From Macrothele yani (taxonomy: Eukaryota > Arthropoda > Arachnida > Araneae > Macrothelidae), in NCBI GenBank assembly GCA_039090855.1, contig CM077025.1:96638489-96702488 (forward strand): a stretch of DNA of 64,000 bases, in the 5' to 3' direction. Under the pieces are notes generated by a model. That model made no database searches. It saw nothing but the letters and a program-made list of their open reading frames with translations, and was not told the origin of the DNA. Below, piece by piece: positions 10,319 through 21,147 of the stretch. Positions within the stretch are counted from its first letter, which is position 1. The number at the start of each line of letters is the position of its first letter. The position numbers and the translations under genes are program-made.

Positions 10319-11269
10319 TACGATGTGTGATTAAAAAGTATTCAGACTGGTTGCATAAATTCGGAATTGCGTGACACAACAGGAAGCAGTTCGGCACAGG
10401 TTGACCTTGTAACATACTACAGAGGTCACGTCTCTCCTGCTCATCTGTTTTTTTACAGTTGTGCTTTGTTTTTACACGTGTGAAGCCGTTCGTCGCATTT
10501 ATCATGTCAGAAAAATTGATCAATGAATTTGCATCAGATTTTGTCAAAAGCTGGTGAAACTTGCAAAGACACATACTTAAAGTTACAGAAAGTCTATGGG
10601 GAGAGTTCATGCACAAATTTATGAGTGGTATAAACATTTTAAAGATGGTCATGAAAATGTTGAGAGTGATGAATGGTCTGAGAGGCCTGCAACCAGCAAA
10701 AAAAAAAAAAAAAAAAAAAAAATATCAAATTGGTGTTCACAGCTCTGCTGGAAAATCGTCATATCAGTATTTGTGAGTTTTCTAAAGATTACAACATTAG
10801 CGTCAGTTCAGTTCAGTCGATTCTTACGGACAATTTGGGTATGAGACGCGTCTCAACCAAATTTGTGCCCGAATTGTTCTTATCTGAGCAGAAATGGGCC
10901 TGTGTTTCAGCTGCTAGTGACCTGTTTTAGTGCTTCAGAAATAACAAAATCTTTTTAATAATCGATCGTAACTGGTGATAGATGAATCGTAGGTGTAAGG
11001 TTGCAGTGGGTTTAGCTCCAGAAGTCTATTTGTAATAATGTTTTATTTTTTTATTAATAAATATTGAGCACATGGCGTAAAACAATGATAAAGTGCACGT
11101 GGGTAAATTCCTTTGTACTATGCGAACACAGCATGGTTGCTGAGTCAAGCGCACATCTCCTGCGACAGTGTTGGCTCATGTTCAGTGATGTAGAGCGACA
11201 AGGTCGCTCGCACCCTGATGGAATGTCTTCCAAGGTAGGGGGCTGGAAAGGAGAGGAGATTAGGAATGC

Positions 11270-11276
11270 TATAAAA
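11270..11276 (+). promoter_or_regulatory. TATA box in the LTR-like insert
   Basis: The sequence GCTATAAAAGGGG is a near-consensus TATA element in an AT-poor local context, about 54 bp upstream of the 57-bp tandem repeats. It probably belonged to the promoter of the LTR retroelement, not to the host gene. Confidence 0.45.
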
Positions 11277-11323
11277 GGGGGTTGCTCAGGGCTTTTGAGT
11301 AGGCTTGCCTGTTGGCGTTGAGG

Positions 11324-11466
11324 TCTCCGGATGTGGGACCTCGGATTACCTGGGATTGTTGGGATAATACTTTGTTAAGCTCTCCGGATGTGGGACCTCG
11401 GATTACCCGGGATTGTTGGAAGAATACTTTGTTAAGCTCTCCGGGCGACGTGTGTCTCGGTCAGCG
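11324..11466 (+). repeat. 57-bp tandem repeat, two copies plus a partial third
   Basis: Units start at 11324, 11381 and 11438 with TCTCCGG. Copies 1 and 2 share TCTCCGGATGTGGGACCTCG, GATTACC, GGGATTGTTGG and ATAATACTTTGTTAAGC with a few substitutions. The third copy diverges after about 10 bp. The exact 57-bp spacing shows a true tandem duplication. Confidence 0.9.
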
Positions 11467-12516
11467 AAGGAGCATGTGGGGTGTTCGTTAATTGACCTGA
11501 GGATTTTCGGAAAGTTTCCTAAGAGAACTACCTCAGATCGAGGAAGTGATATTCCTGCGCCTGGAAGCCGGTCCACGTCGGAATACAGTTTATCAGCTGG
11601 AGATTAATTTTGGTGTTCGAATAAACTTGTTAAGTTTGCACATGATTGTTTCCTCCAATGAATGACTGAATCCGAGTGTATGAGCTATTCAAGGATCTGC
11701 TACAGACATTACAGCTTCTGCGGCAGTTCACATTGCACCAGAAAACAACCTGAGTCGGGACTGTTCGGAAGAGAGAAAGTGTTAACCTCAGCAGCAGGGA
11801 TAGGCAGGTGGTTCCCGACAATGGATTTATGGGTATGACCTTGAAACTGAGCCCCAGTCTCCACAGTGGAACACCCCAAACTCTCCCAAACCCCAAAAAT
11901 CATGACAGAGCCACAGCAATGTCAAAATGATGCTGACTGTTTTTTGTTTTTTTCAATAATGAGATAATTGTGCAACGTGAATATACTCCATCAGGCCAAA
12001 CAATCAACAGGGGATACTACTGTCAAGGTTTTGAGGTGTTTAAGGGATGCAGTTCGCCACAAAAGGCCAGTGGCGAGTAGCAACTCCATCATCACAACTT
12101 GCTAAGCAGCACGTTGCACAGGTCTTGCAGCCACCATATTCACCAGAACTCGTTCCCAGATACTTTTCTTTCTTCCCAGATATGAAATGCCTCTTGAAAG
12201 GAAAAATATTTCAAGATATTTAGGAGATACAACAGAATGTAACGAAGCGGCTGTTCACTGTTTCAGAAGATGGTTTCAAAAGTGCTTCGGGCAGTGAAAA
12301 TATCGCTGTATGTAGCTTCAGAAGAGGACTACTTCAAAGGCAATTAAGTTTCAGATCTGTAATTCTTGTACTTTTAATAAATCTAGTCTGGATACTGATT
12401 GACCACACCTTGTAAATTGTCTATAACTGTTGTGAGATTATGAAATGGCTGCTTTTCACTATGCTATGTGATTATTCATTTAATGAAAACAGTAAATTTT
12501 TCTTTCTCTATTGCAG

Positions 12517-15500
12517 GAAGAAGGTAGTGATCTTACATGTTCTGGTGTAAATAAATCACTCTTGAATGTACCTTGCCGTGCCAGCTCTAATCTTGGATCA
12601 TCTCGTGAAAGTCTTCCTGGGATTTCTGATGTTTCAGTCGGTGGCAATGAAAGCTTTGTAACTTGCAAATCCGATACTTCAGTCGATGGCGATGTTTTCT
12701 CTTTGGAAGAAACAAAGTACTATATGTGCGATAATGCACGGAATCCTAGTGAGGTGTTTGAAAGTGTTTCGAGCGAAGGAAATGCATCATTGCTTGAAGG
12801 AACACCTTCTAAGAATGTGCGGAGCTCAGCCAATGACACATTGCATAGTTTGATCGAAGGTTTTAACTTTTTAACAATAGATGATGAGTTAAATGGTAAA
12901 AGTTCTGTCGATGATTCAACATCTCCTGTAAGTGTGGCAAATTCACATGTCGTTTGTTGCAGCACCCAGAATTCTGCTTCAGGAGCTCTTCTTTCTTTAA
13001 GAAACCCATTTGCAGTGAGGAGCAGTTTAGAAAAATTAACTCCTTTAGAGGTATTAGTTTCTGAAGTTGAAACTGAAAGTAAAAAAAGTGATGCATCTCT
13101 TACGAAAGAAACAAAATCTTGTCTCCAAAGTGTTGCTGCTTCAGGTGATTTTAAAGATTATTCCTCTGGTCTTTCTGATTCTTTAGTTAAGGGTATTTGT
13201 GATAATTCACATAATGTAAGGAATGAGAGAAATGATTCACCTAAAACTCCAGAAGCCAAATATATTGAACCAAGCAGTCATTCTGCCACAGTTAATTTGT
13301 CAAATTATATTTTGGAAAAGGAAAAAGGTACTGATGACTGCTGTGATGAAAAAGTAGTTTCTCCTTTGGAACAGGTTACTGTAGATGTGCTGAGTGAAGA
13401 AAGGATTTCCTTGCAAAAGGAAATAAAAGATTTCCTTCCAAGTGTTACTGATGTGGATGATATTTACTGTGATAACTCTGGTACAACTGGTTCTTTGCTT
13501 GAACCATATGGTGATAATAAATGTGATGAGAAAATGGACTGTACCTCCAGAACTAGTGCTGACTTTGGTCCTAATAATCACCAAATCACCAGTGATTCAC
13601 TTCATGAGGTTAATGCTGCTGATTTATCCCAAGACTTTGTTGACCCAGAAGCTGAGAATGGTAATCAAATTTTAGATATGTCATCTGGAAAAAATGTAAA
13701 TATTGACAGAAATCATATTGCTGTTTTATCAAGTGATGCTGTTATCCCAAAGCTTAGTGAGGGCTATATAAAATGCACTTTTGATAAGTCCAAAAATGAT
13801 TCAGAACACAATTCAGAAAATTATGTTCCCATTGCTTCGTTACAAGCTCTTGCTGATCGAAATCTGAACATGCCACAGAATTTAACAGACCCTGCAATTG
13901 ATGATATGAGTAAAACAAATAACGTTCTATATTCCCTTGGTTCCTGCTCACCGCAGAAAATATCCAAGACACAAGCTTGTAGATCAGAAGAATCAATTGT
14001 TGGAGAAGTACTTAGTGAAATTCTTGATTCTGTATCTACTTTTTCTGAAATTTCACTTAAGGAAGTTACAATTATATCTTCCTTCAGTTCTGAGGAGATA
14101 GTTGGAAATACTGATGATGCTGTTGACTCAAGTAAAACAATGCTCCAGCATGATAATCTGGAAACAAAGTGCAGTGTGGAAAGTGTAGAGACAGGCTGTG
14201 ACTTGAATGGGAAAGACATTACTCATAATCATGAACAAACTAAAATGGTAACAGAAATTAGTCAAAGTGTTGATATTCAAAGAGAAGTCATGTTGGAAAA
14301 CATTAAAATGTCTCAGATGTCTGTAGAAACAGTCAGCTGCGAAAGTGGTCAAGGTGATTGTCTGGTAAAAGAGCCAGGACTTTTGAATTGCGAAAGAACA
14401 AAAGGATTCGATTTGGAAGATGGATTTGGAAGAATGACTTTGGAACAAGTTGACTGTAATGATTACTCTTTGGCTAGTTTGATCTCATCAGCAGGTGATT
14501 TTAAAACTTTCCCCGTTGAAAGTGTTGATACCACACTTTCAAATGTATTTATGGACACTAATAAACCAAATATAGCTGAACAAAGTGATTTTTCTAATCA
14601 TACTTTAGATAAATCTCATTCAGAAATTAAAAAACTGGACTATCTTGAATCCAGAAATGATAGCAGTGAAAATCACAGTGCTAGAAATGCTTTAATCTCT
14701 TCCAGTGATGGAGATAGCTTAAATATCATTGAAAAACGTGATGTCTTAAATTTAGTACCAGATTATAAAAGTGGAACTGCAACTTTGCAGAATACCCCAG
14801 GAGAGATTTCAGGATGTAATACCAGTGTCCCGAACAGTACCGAAGGTGAATTCGAGTCTTCAGGCAGTTTTGAAATAAAATGTGATTCTCGGAATATGTC
14901 CAAAGTAACAGGTGAAACTGTGCCTCTTGATTCGATTCCAATGAACCTAAATAGTTCTGGTTGTGCAGTTGATGTTTCAGACTCAGTAGGAAATTATTTT
15001 GATGTTCTGAGTTGCTCTGTTGCAGTCACCATTGTGAGTCAGTTTTCAGAGGATAAGTCAACTACAGTAAAATGTGGTCAGAGTGAGGTTATTTCATGCC
15101 TTTCTTCTGATTCAAAAAATGTGCAAGAAAATTCACATCAGGAAATCGGTCATGTGACTTCCAATATTACCCTGGACTCAGTTTGTAACTCTTTGGTGTT
15201 GACTCTTCATAACTCATCTCAACAACATACAAAGAATGACTTAACTGTTTTAAATGAAAATGTTAGTATCCTACCCACTACTGGAAGTAATTTAATAATT
15301 TCTTGTGATAACAAAGTAGTTGACACTTCAGTTACTGATGATAGCAGTAAGTCGTGTGTTGCTTATGTGGGTGAAGAATGTGCAAAAAACTTAGTTTTAG
15401 ATGATGATTTGTTGAAGCAGTCGTTGAACTGTGAAGAAAATAAAGAACAGAGTTCAAAAGCATCTGCTGCCTTCCATGATAGTTGTGAAGTTACTGTAGC

Positions 15501-17994
15501 AGAGAATAAATCTAATGAAGATGCTATGTGCATCTCAAGTGATTCCAAAAGTAATAAAGAGGATGTTCTTCCTGAAACCAATGTATTTTCTAGTGTAGTT
15601 CCAGAAATCAGCTGTTTATCTGGTTTAGACTTTACAGCTACTCCCGTGCTACTTAAAAAATCACCACAGGATAATGATGATGTGCCGAGTCCTTTGATTG
15701 GCCAAGAGCTAGAAAATATTTCATTAGATGCAAATAGTGGTGGCTTAAGTGAAGTGTCAAAATGTATTGAAGGCAGTAAATACATTCCTGTTGTGGTTCC
15801 AGGAAATTCAGAAATTGATGCATTGACTGGAACAGCAAATTCAAAAGCATCTGCTGCCTTCCATGATAGTTGTGAAGTTACTGTAGCAGAGAATAAATCT
15901 AATGAAGATGCTATGTGCATCTCAAGTGATTCCAAAAGTAATAAAGAGGATGTTCTTCCTGAAACCAATGTATTTTCTAGTGTAGTTCCAGAAATCAGCT
16001 GTTTATCTGGTTTAGACTTTACAGCTACTCCCGTGCTACTTAAAAAATCACCACAGGATAATGATGATGTGCCGAGTCCTCCTTTGATTGGCCAAGAGCT
16101 AGAAAATATTTCATTAGATGCAAATAGTGGTGGCTTAAGTGAAGTGTCAAAATGTATTGAAGGCAGTAAATACATTCCTGTTGTGGTTCCAGGAAATTCA
16201 GAAATTGATGCATTGACTGGAACAGCAGATTCAAAAGCATCTGCTGCCTTCCATGATAGTTGTGAAGTTACTGTAGCAGAGAATAAATCTAATGAAGATG
16301 CTATGTGCATCTCAAGTGATTCCAAAAGTAATAAAGAGGATGTTCTTCCTGAAACCAATGTATTTTCTAGTGTAGTTCCAGAAATCAGCTGTTTATCTGG
16401 TTTAGACTTTACAGCTACTCCCGTGCTATTTAAAAAATCACCACAGGATAATGATTTGCCGAGTCCTCCTTTGATTGGCCAAGAGCTAGAAAATATTTCA
16501 TTAGATGCAAATAGTGGTGGCTTAAGTGAAGTGTCAAAATGTATTGAAGGCAGTAAATATATTCCTGTTGTGGTTCCAGGAAATTCAGAAATTGATGCAT
16601 TGACTGGAACTATGATGCCTGATAATTCCTCTAACTCTTCAGAGGAAGTTTTACTAACCGGTTCACCCATAAAGCCATTTTCAGAAAGAGATGATAATAG
16701 AAATGAAACATCAGAACCTTTCTCTGATAACTCAGAACTGCAGACATCACCTACAGATGATTTTGTTATAAGCCCTGTGTTTGTTGCAGTAGATAGTAAA
16801 CACACTTATGATGAAACATATTTTGAAGGTGGTAACACCCCCTGTGATGTGAAAGGGATTCCCATGGATAACATTGTACAGTCATCACATGTTTTGAGTA
16901 GCAGCTGTTCTGAAAACAGATCACTCTGTGAACTCCAAGATGACTTGAAATTAGATATTCATAGTTCCGTTAAACAAGCTATGCAAGAACCAAGCCTTAC
17001 CTCTGACCCAAGAACTGTTGATTACAGTTCAGGTCAAGCAGATTCAAGTTCAGTACATGATATTAAAGACATTTTAGACAGTCAAATCACAGATAACTGT
17101 GCAGATTATGTGTCATCATCTGATGTGAGTGCAAACTCATGCAAAGATTCCAGGGAAATTCCAGAATGTAGCAGCAGCATGAAGGTTGGTAAAGACTTGG
17201 ATCCATATGCTTGTGAAATAAATAGTGATCTTATTTCTGGTGATATGCAGGCTTGTCTGAAGCCAGAGGATGATGTAGTTTCTGATCTGTATGATGAGCA
17301 TGCCAAAAGTGATACTGTTGGCAATCATTCTCATGCTTCTGAGGAAAATAAAAATGCAGATCATGACTCTAAACTTCCACATGCAAAAGTCTCAAGAATC
17401 AGTAGTGGCACTGACCTCTTGAATTTTAGTTTTTCTTTTGACAGCACGAAGACAAGTTCTACCTCTACTGATTACAATGATGTTTTCAAAACACCAGCCA
17501 GTGATGAGACAGAAGGCAAATTAGCAGATGAAAATGCTTCAAAAAATAGTAATATATTAGAAAATGTACATATCTCTGCTGCAGGTGATACACTTTTGTC
17601 TAGTGAAAAATCTTCTGAGAGTGTTTTGAGGAAAGTTTCTTCAGATTTCTTAAGTGCACATGAACCACAGATTGCCAGTGGAGGAAATTTGGATTCTGCC
17701 ATAATACCAAGTAAAGTAGTTAGCTCAGATATGCAGTTTGGTGGAAGTGAAGAATTTTTTGATGCATATCAAGACTTAAGGGATTGTCCAGATCTTTTGA
17801 ATGTGTTTGATGATAATGTGAAACCAGATATTAATGTTGTACCTCTGTGTTCTGTGAGCACCAGTGATATTGACCAGATTTGCAGCAATAAGGTAAAGAC
17901 TACTGCTAGACAAACAGAAGACAATTTTGACATTTTTTCTGCTGTTACTTCTGGATTAGATGCTGAAAGGAAGAGGAGTCTGGGTGCATTTGGT
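12517..17994 (+). CDS. TACC-like protein, giant central exon
   Basis: The acceptor is TTTCTTTCTCTATTGCAG ending at 12516 and the donor is GTAAGT at 17995. The exon is 5,478 nt, 1,826 codons without a stop, phase 0 at both ends. The protein is very hydrophilic and acidic, dominated by Ser, Asp, Glu, Asn and Val, with no predicted globular fold, membrane segment or signal peptide. It contains a triplicated 127-130 residue unit at exon residues 980-1365. An acidic, poorly ordered, lineage-specific central region is typical of TACC proteins. The naming rests on the downstream exons (DFLQKAGS, SSLFFKFDPLL). The role inferred from the family is centrosome and spindle microtubule organisation with chTOG/XMAP215 and Aurora A. 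No transposon interrupts it. Coding sequence this long without a stop, between splice signals, is certainly a real exon; the family name is less certain. Confidence 0.85.
15454..16611 (+). repeat. Three in-frame copies of a 127-130 codon unit
   Basis: Unit 1 spans 15454-15840 (387 bp), unit 2 15841-16230 (390 bp) and unit 3 16231-16611 (381 bp). Each begins SKASAAFHDSCEVTVAENKS and ends GNSEIDALTGT. I see only a handful of differences: a Pro codon missing in unit 1 (DDVPSP-LIGQ), DDV to DL in unit 3, Leu to Phe (LLKK to LFKK) in unit 3, an Asn/Asp change at the junction after units 1 and 2, and a silent TAC to TAT. Identity is about 99% at the DNA level, so the triplication is recent or homogenised. 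All indels are multiples of three. This repeats the logic of tandem repeats in other TACC proteins, but the sequence is not one I recognise. Confidence 0.95.
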
Positions 17995-18947
17995 GTAAGT
18001 ATATAGATTTTATTTTTTTTTCATTGAATTCTCTTATGTTTCATAACAGCCATTAAAGATGCAGGTTATTGATATCATCTCAAACATTTGGGTCATACCA
18101 TGTCAAATCAACCAGCAAAAATAGCATTGTCAACCTGACCATTTCATTTTTGATTTTCATGAAACTTGGTATATTTGTAGTGTTATCAATATAAACAAAC
18201 ATGATTTTTTCAAAATTTCTAGTGCATCCATTTTTTAGTTATTGAATTTTAAAATTTCAAAAAAAAAACATGAAATTTTATTTGCTGAGCAAACTTGAAC
18301 TGCCAATTACTCTGGTTCTGGTAGAGCTAGGCCCATGAATTATGGCTCATTTTAAAGATCTTTAGTTGGGCTTTCATTTGATGTGCCACATGATGCTATT
18401 ACATTTTTTTAAAATTTCAAGGTCATTCAAAAAATGAAATGTTAAAAAGCAAGAGTCTTTAAAAAAAATCTGGAAAAATATATATGTTTAACGTACATTA
18501 TTTTTCTACATATCCTGAAAGTTTCATAATGGGATTTCAATGGGATCACTATAAAAAAAAATAACATAAAACAATGCAACTGAAATGTGCCATCAGTGAC
18601 TGAAGAACTGTTTATTTGGTCAGTCTACAATGTTATCCCTGGTCTTAACACTGTAAATGTTAATTAATTACATTATATGAAACCACTGGATTATCAACTC
18701 CTGAAAAAGTGCAGGCTATAGAAGCATTTAACAGAAGTTTACATTGTCTGGATGAAACACCAATCAAGAAAAAATGCCTGCAAGAAAAAAATACCCTGAA
18801 CAGAAATATAAAAAAGCCTAATAAGCATTTTGAGCCAAATTATTAAACTTACGTCCTGCTTTGCAGCCAAAGGATATTCCATCTTCTGAACCAGAAATTA
18901 TAAGCCAGGTGAAAGAAAAATTTCATTCTGCAGAAAATAAAAGCTTA

Positions 18948-20320
18948 CACTGAAGAGCAATTGAATTGGAGATACCTGTCTAGTAACGTGTAGCACCACC
19001 TTTCGTCCTGATGACGGCGGCGATTCGTCTCGGCGTGGACTTGACAAGACACCGGAAGCGTTGAGAAGCCATACGGATCCACGACCCCTGAACAAGCTCC
19101 CACGGTTCACGAAGATTTGATGGAGGGGGGGTCAGAACCTCGAACATCTCTCTCGATGGCATCCCAGATGTGCTCGATGGGATTGAGGTCAGGTGAACTA
19201 GCTGGCCAAGGAAGCGAGGTCACGTCGGTGGAGTGTTCATCCAACCATTCGGATACAATTCGGGAGCGATGGCATGGTGCATTGTCTTGTTGCAGGATGA
19301 GGTCCCCAGTGGAATGTTGAAAACTCGCAAACGTGAGCAAATGGTCGTTCAGGATATCCCGGTAACGTTGACCTGTGAGGGACGATGTCACATGTACCAG
19401 GGGTCCCATTTCAGTCCACGTAAACAGTCCTCAGACGAGAATGCCACCCCCCACCAGCTTGAAGAGTACCCTGCTTGCAAGAAGAATCCATCGCTTCATG
19501 TGGTTTGCGCCGTACTGTATCCTGCCATCCACATGTACCAACGTGAATCTGGACTCATCAGTCCAGGCAACATTTTCCCACATGTCTAGGGTCCAGTGGC
19601 GATGTTCCTGCGCCCGTGCTAATCTTTGCACCCTGTGATGTGCAGTCAGCAGCGGTACCCTCGTGAGACGATGGCTTCTGTACCCCTTAGCGAGGAGATG
19701 GTTCTGGATGGTGTGGCTGCTTACACATTTTTGTGCACCAGCGTTAAATTGCCAAGCGATTTCTTGCACTGTGGCCCGTCTATCCGCTGTTACAATGAGA
19801 GCTAGCCGACGATGTCCCTGCTCATCCACACGCTGTTGTCCACGGCAGTTGGCCCTTGCAGGGATGGTTTTACCGGATTCGATGTACTCACGGTGCACCC
19901 GTGACAGGACGTGACGATGATGGGCAAAACATGTAACAATATTAACAAATAAAGGTAACTTGATCACGCTAGTTACGTTAACTGAAAACTTTTACAAAAA
20001 GTTCGTAAGTTGGAAGCTTTCGACCTTATCTTAGGTCTTCATCACACCAATGGCTGACACAGTGGCTCATGAAAATCCCAGTGCCTGCACGACTTCAGAG
20101 ATGGAGTGACCCATTCATCGGGCCCCGACAATTTGCCCACGATCAAATGCGCTTAGATCCTTCGTCTTACCCATACTGCGTCCGACTCTTACTGATTCCC
20201 ATCGCATCACTCCTTATATTGTCGGATCGCTACATTTGTCATGTCGTTTCGTTTACCGGGCCGCCCACAGCGCCACATTTGCATAACGCCAGCTGTCTCT
20301 AATTCAATTGCTCTTCAGTG
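18948..20320 (-). mobile_element. Tc1-like transposon (1,373 bp)
   Basis: A perfect 20-bp TIR, CACTGAAGAGCAATTGAATT, at 18948-18967 with its reverse complement at 20301-20320. TA duplications are at 18946-18947 and 20321-20322. Minus-strand transposase starts near 20165 (MGKTKDLSAFDRGQIVGAR, then a stop). It continues at 19900-19490 (HREYIESGK ... AWTDESRFTLVHVDGRIQYG) and 19409-19107 (LILQQDNAPCHRSRIVSEWL, SSPDLNPIEHIWDAIERDV), then a C-terminus ending near 18965. A foreign stretch of about 110 bp at about 19925-20035 and several frameshifts inactivate it. Excising the element rejoins the transposase frame of the host transposon. Confidence 0.95.
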
Positions 20321-20955
20321 TATATCATAATGCAAATATTGACCACACTACCTAATTCTTGGTCACTGAAACGAATTGAAATAGAATTTGGCATTTCAAA
20401 TTTCATGGCCAGAAAGGCTAAAAAGCTAGTAAAAGAAAAAGTTATAATGTCTTCTCCTGATCCAAAGCCAGGGAAGACTTTAGACAAAGACACAGCAAAT
20501 TTAATACAAGAATTTTATGAGAATGAAGATGTAAGCTGCCAAATGCCAGGAAAAAAAAAAGACTTTGTTTCCATTAAAACAGAAAATAAACGTCAACAGG
20601 TAAAAAAAAAGTTGCTTCTGATTAATTTGCGTGAATTGTATACTCTTTTCATAGAGAGATTTCCAGAGAAAAAGGTGGGGTTCTCCAAGTTCAGTGAACT
20701 TCGCCCCAAGCACTGCATACTTGCAGGGGTAATGGCACACATTCTGTTTGTACAATGCATCAGAATGCTACACTGATGATGGCACAATGCAAGCTACCTG
20801 AATTAACAGGTGACACTGTTCAGCCAATGATAAACTCCGATAAAGATGTCCTTTCAAACACAATTTGTGGAAACCCTACATCTGCATGTTACTTCAGCCA
20901 GTGCAAAAATTGTCCAGCACTAGAAGAGCTCAAGAAACGATTTGAAGATTGTTTT

Positions 20956-21147
20956 TTGGCTTCTGATCATTCGTCCAAGATGGGTCCAGGTTTGAATCCC
21001 AGTGAGGCATGAATGTTGTGTTTGTTTTATGGCACTGGCTCTCTCCCTTCCCTGGAGTCATTTCCCCTAAATTAGGGACGGGCGACTGCTTATACCCCAT
21101 TGAGTTGCTCATGGTGGTCGTTAAAACTCCAATAAAAAAAAATAAAA
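20956..21147 (+). repeat. tRNA-derived SINE, 5'-truncated
   Basis: The target duplication ATTGTTTT lies at 20948-20955 and 21148-21155. The copy begins within the tRNA-like head (TGGCTTCTGATCATTCGTCC), keeps the B-box-like GGTTTGAATCCC, the body (GGCACTGGCTCTCTCCCTTC ... TTAGGGACGGGCGACTGC) and an A-rich tail. It interrupts the transposase of the long-TIR element. Removing it restores the coding text AAGATTGTTTTGATCTAAAT. Confidence 0.92.

Larger units (their letters stand above)
10980..11818 (+). mobile_element. LTR-like insertion (possible solo LTR)
   Basis: This block splits the mariner transposase between its VTGD motif and the following WIYGYD segment. It carries a TATA box (TATAAAA, 11270-11276), a 57-bp tandem repeat just downstream, and AATAAA at 11620-11625, and it is more GC-rich than its surroundings. 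A promoter followed by a polyadenylation signal within a few hundred base pairs is what an LTR looks like. I could not find a clear TG...CA boundary with a 5-bp duplication, and no reverse transcriptase is present. The boundaries are approximate. Confidence 0.45.
10321..12412 (+). mobile_element. mariner element with internal LTR-like insertion
   Basis: TA flanks lie at 10319-10320 and 12413-12414. The left end CGATGTGTGATTAAAAAGTA and the right end (reversed CAAGGTGTGGTCAATCAGTA) form imperfect TIRs of about 30 bp ending CAGACTRG. Coding remnants: EWYKHFKDGHENVESDEWSE (about 10615-10680), HISICEFSKDYNISVSSVQS (10755-10815), the IVTGD block near 10975, YGYDLETEPQSPQW after 11830, and the C-terminal part to about 12350. 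An A23 run at 10700-10722 breaks the frame. The total of 2,092 bp is too long for mariner because of the insertion at about 10980-11818. Confidence 0.85.

Noticed and set aside
12240..12412. Independent gene fragment upstream of the giant exon
   Set aside because: The text belongs to the C-terminus and right TIR of the mariner element ending at 12412.
15363..16805. A 480-codon open frame antisense to the triplicated exon region
   Set aside because: It exists because the sense strand has biased codons and the unit is repeated three times. It has no splice signals or recognisable motifs and mirrors a convincing sense exon.
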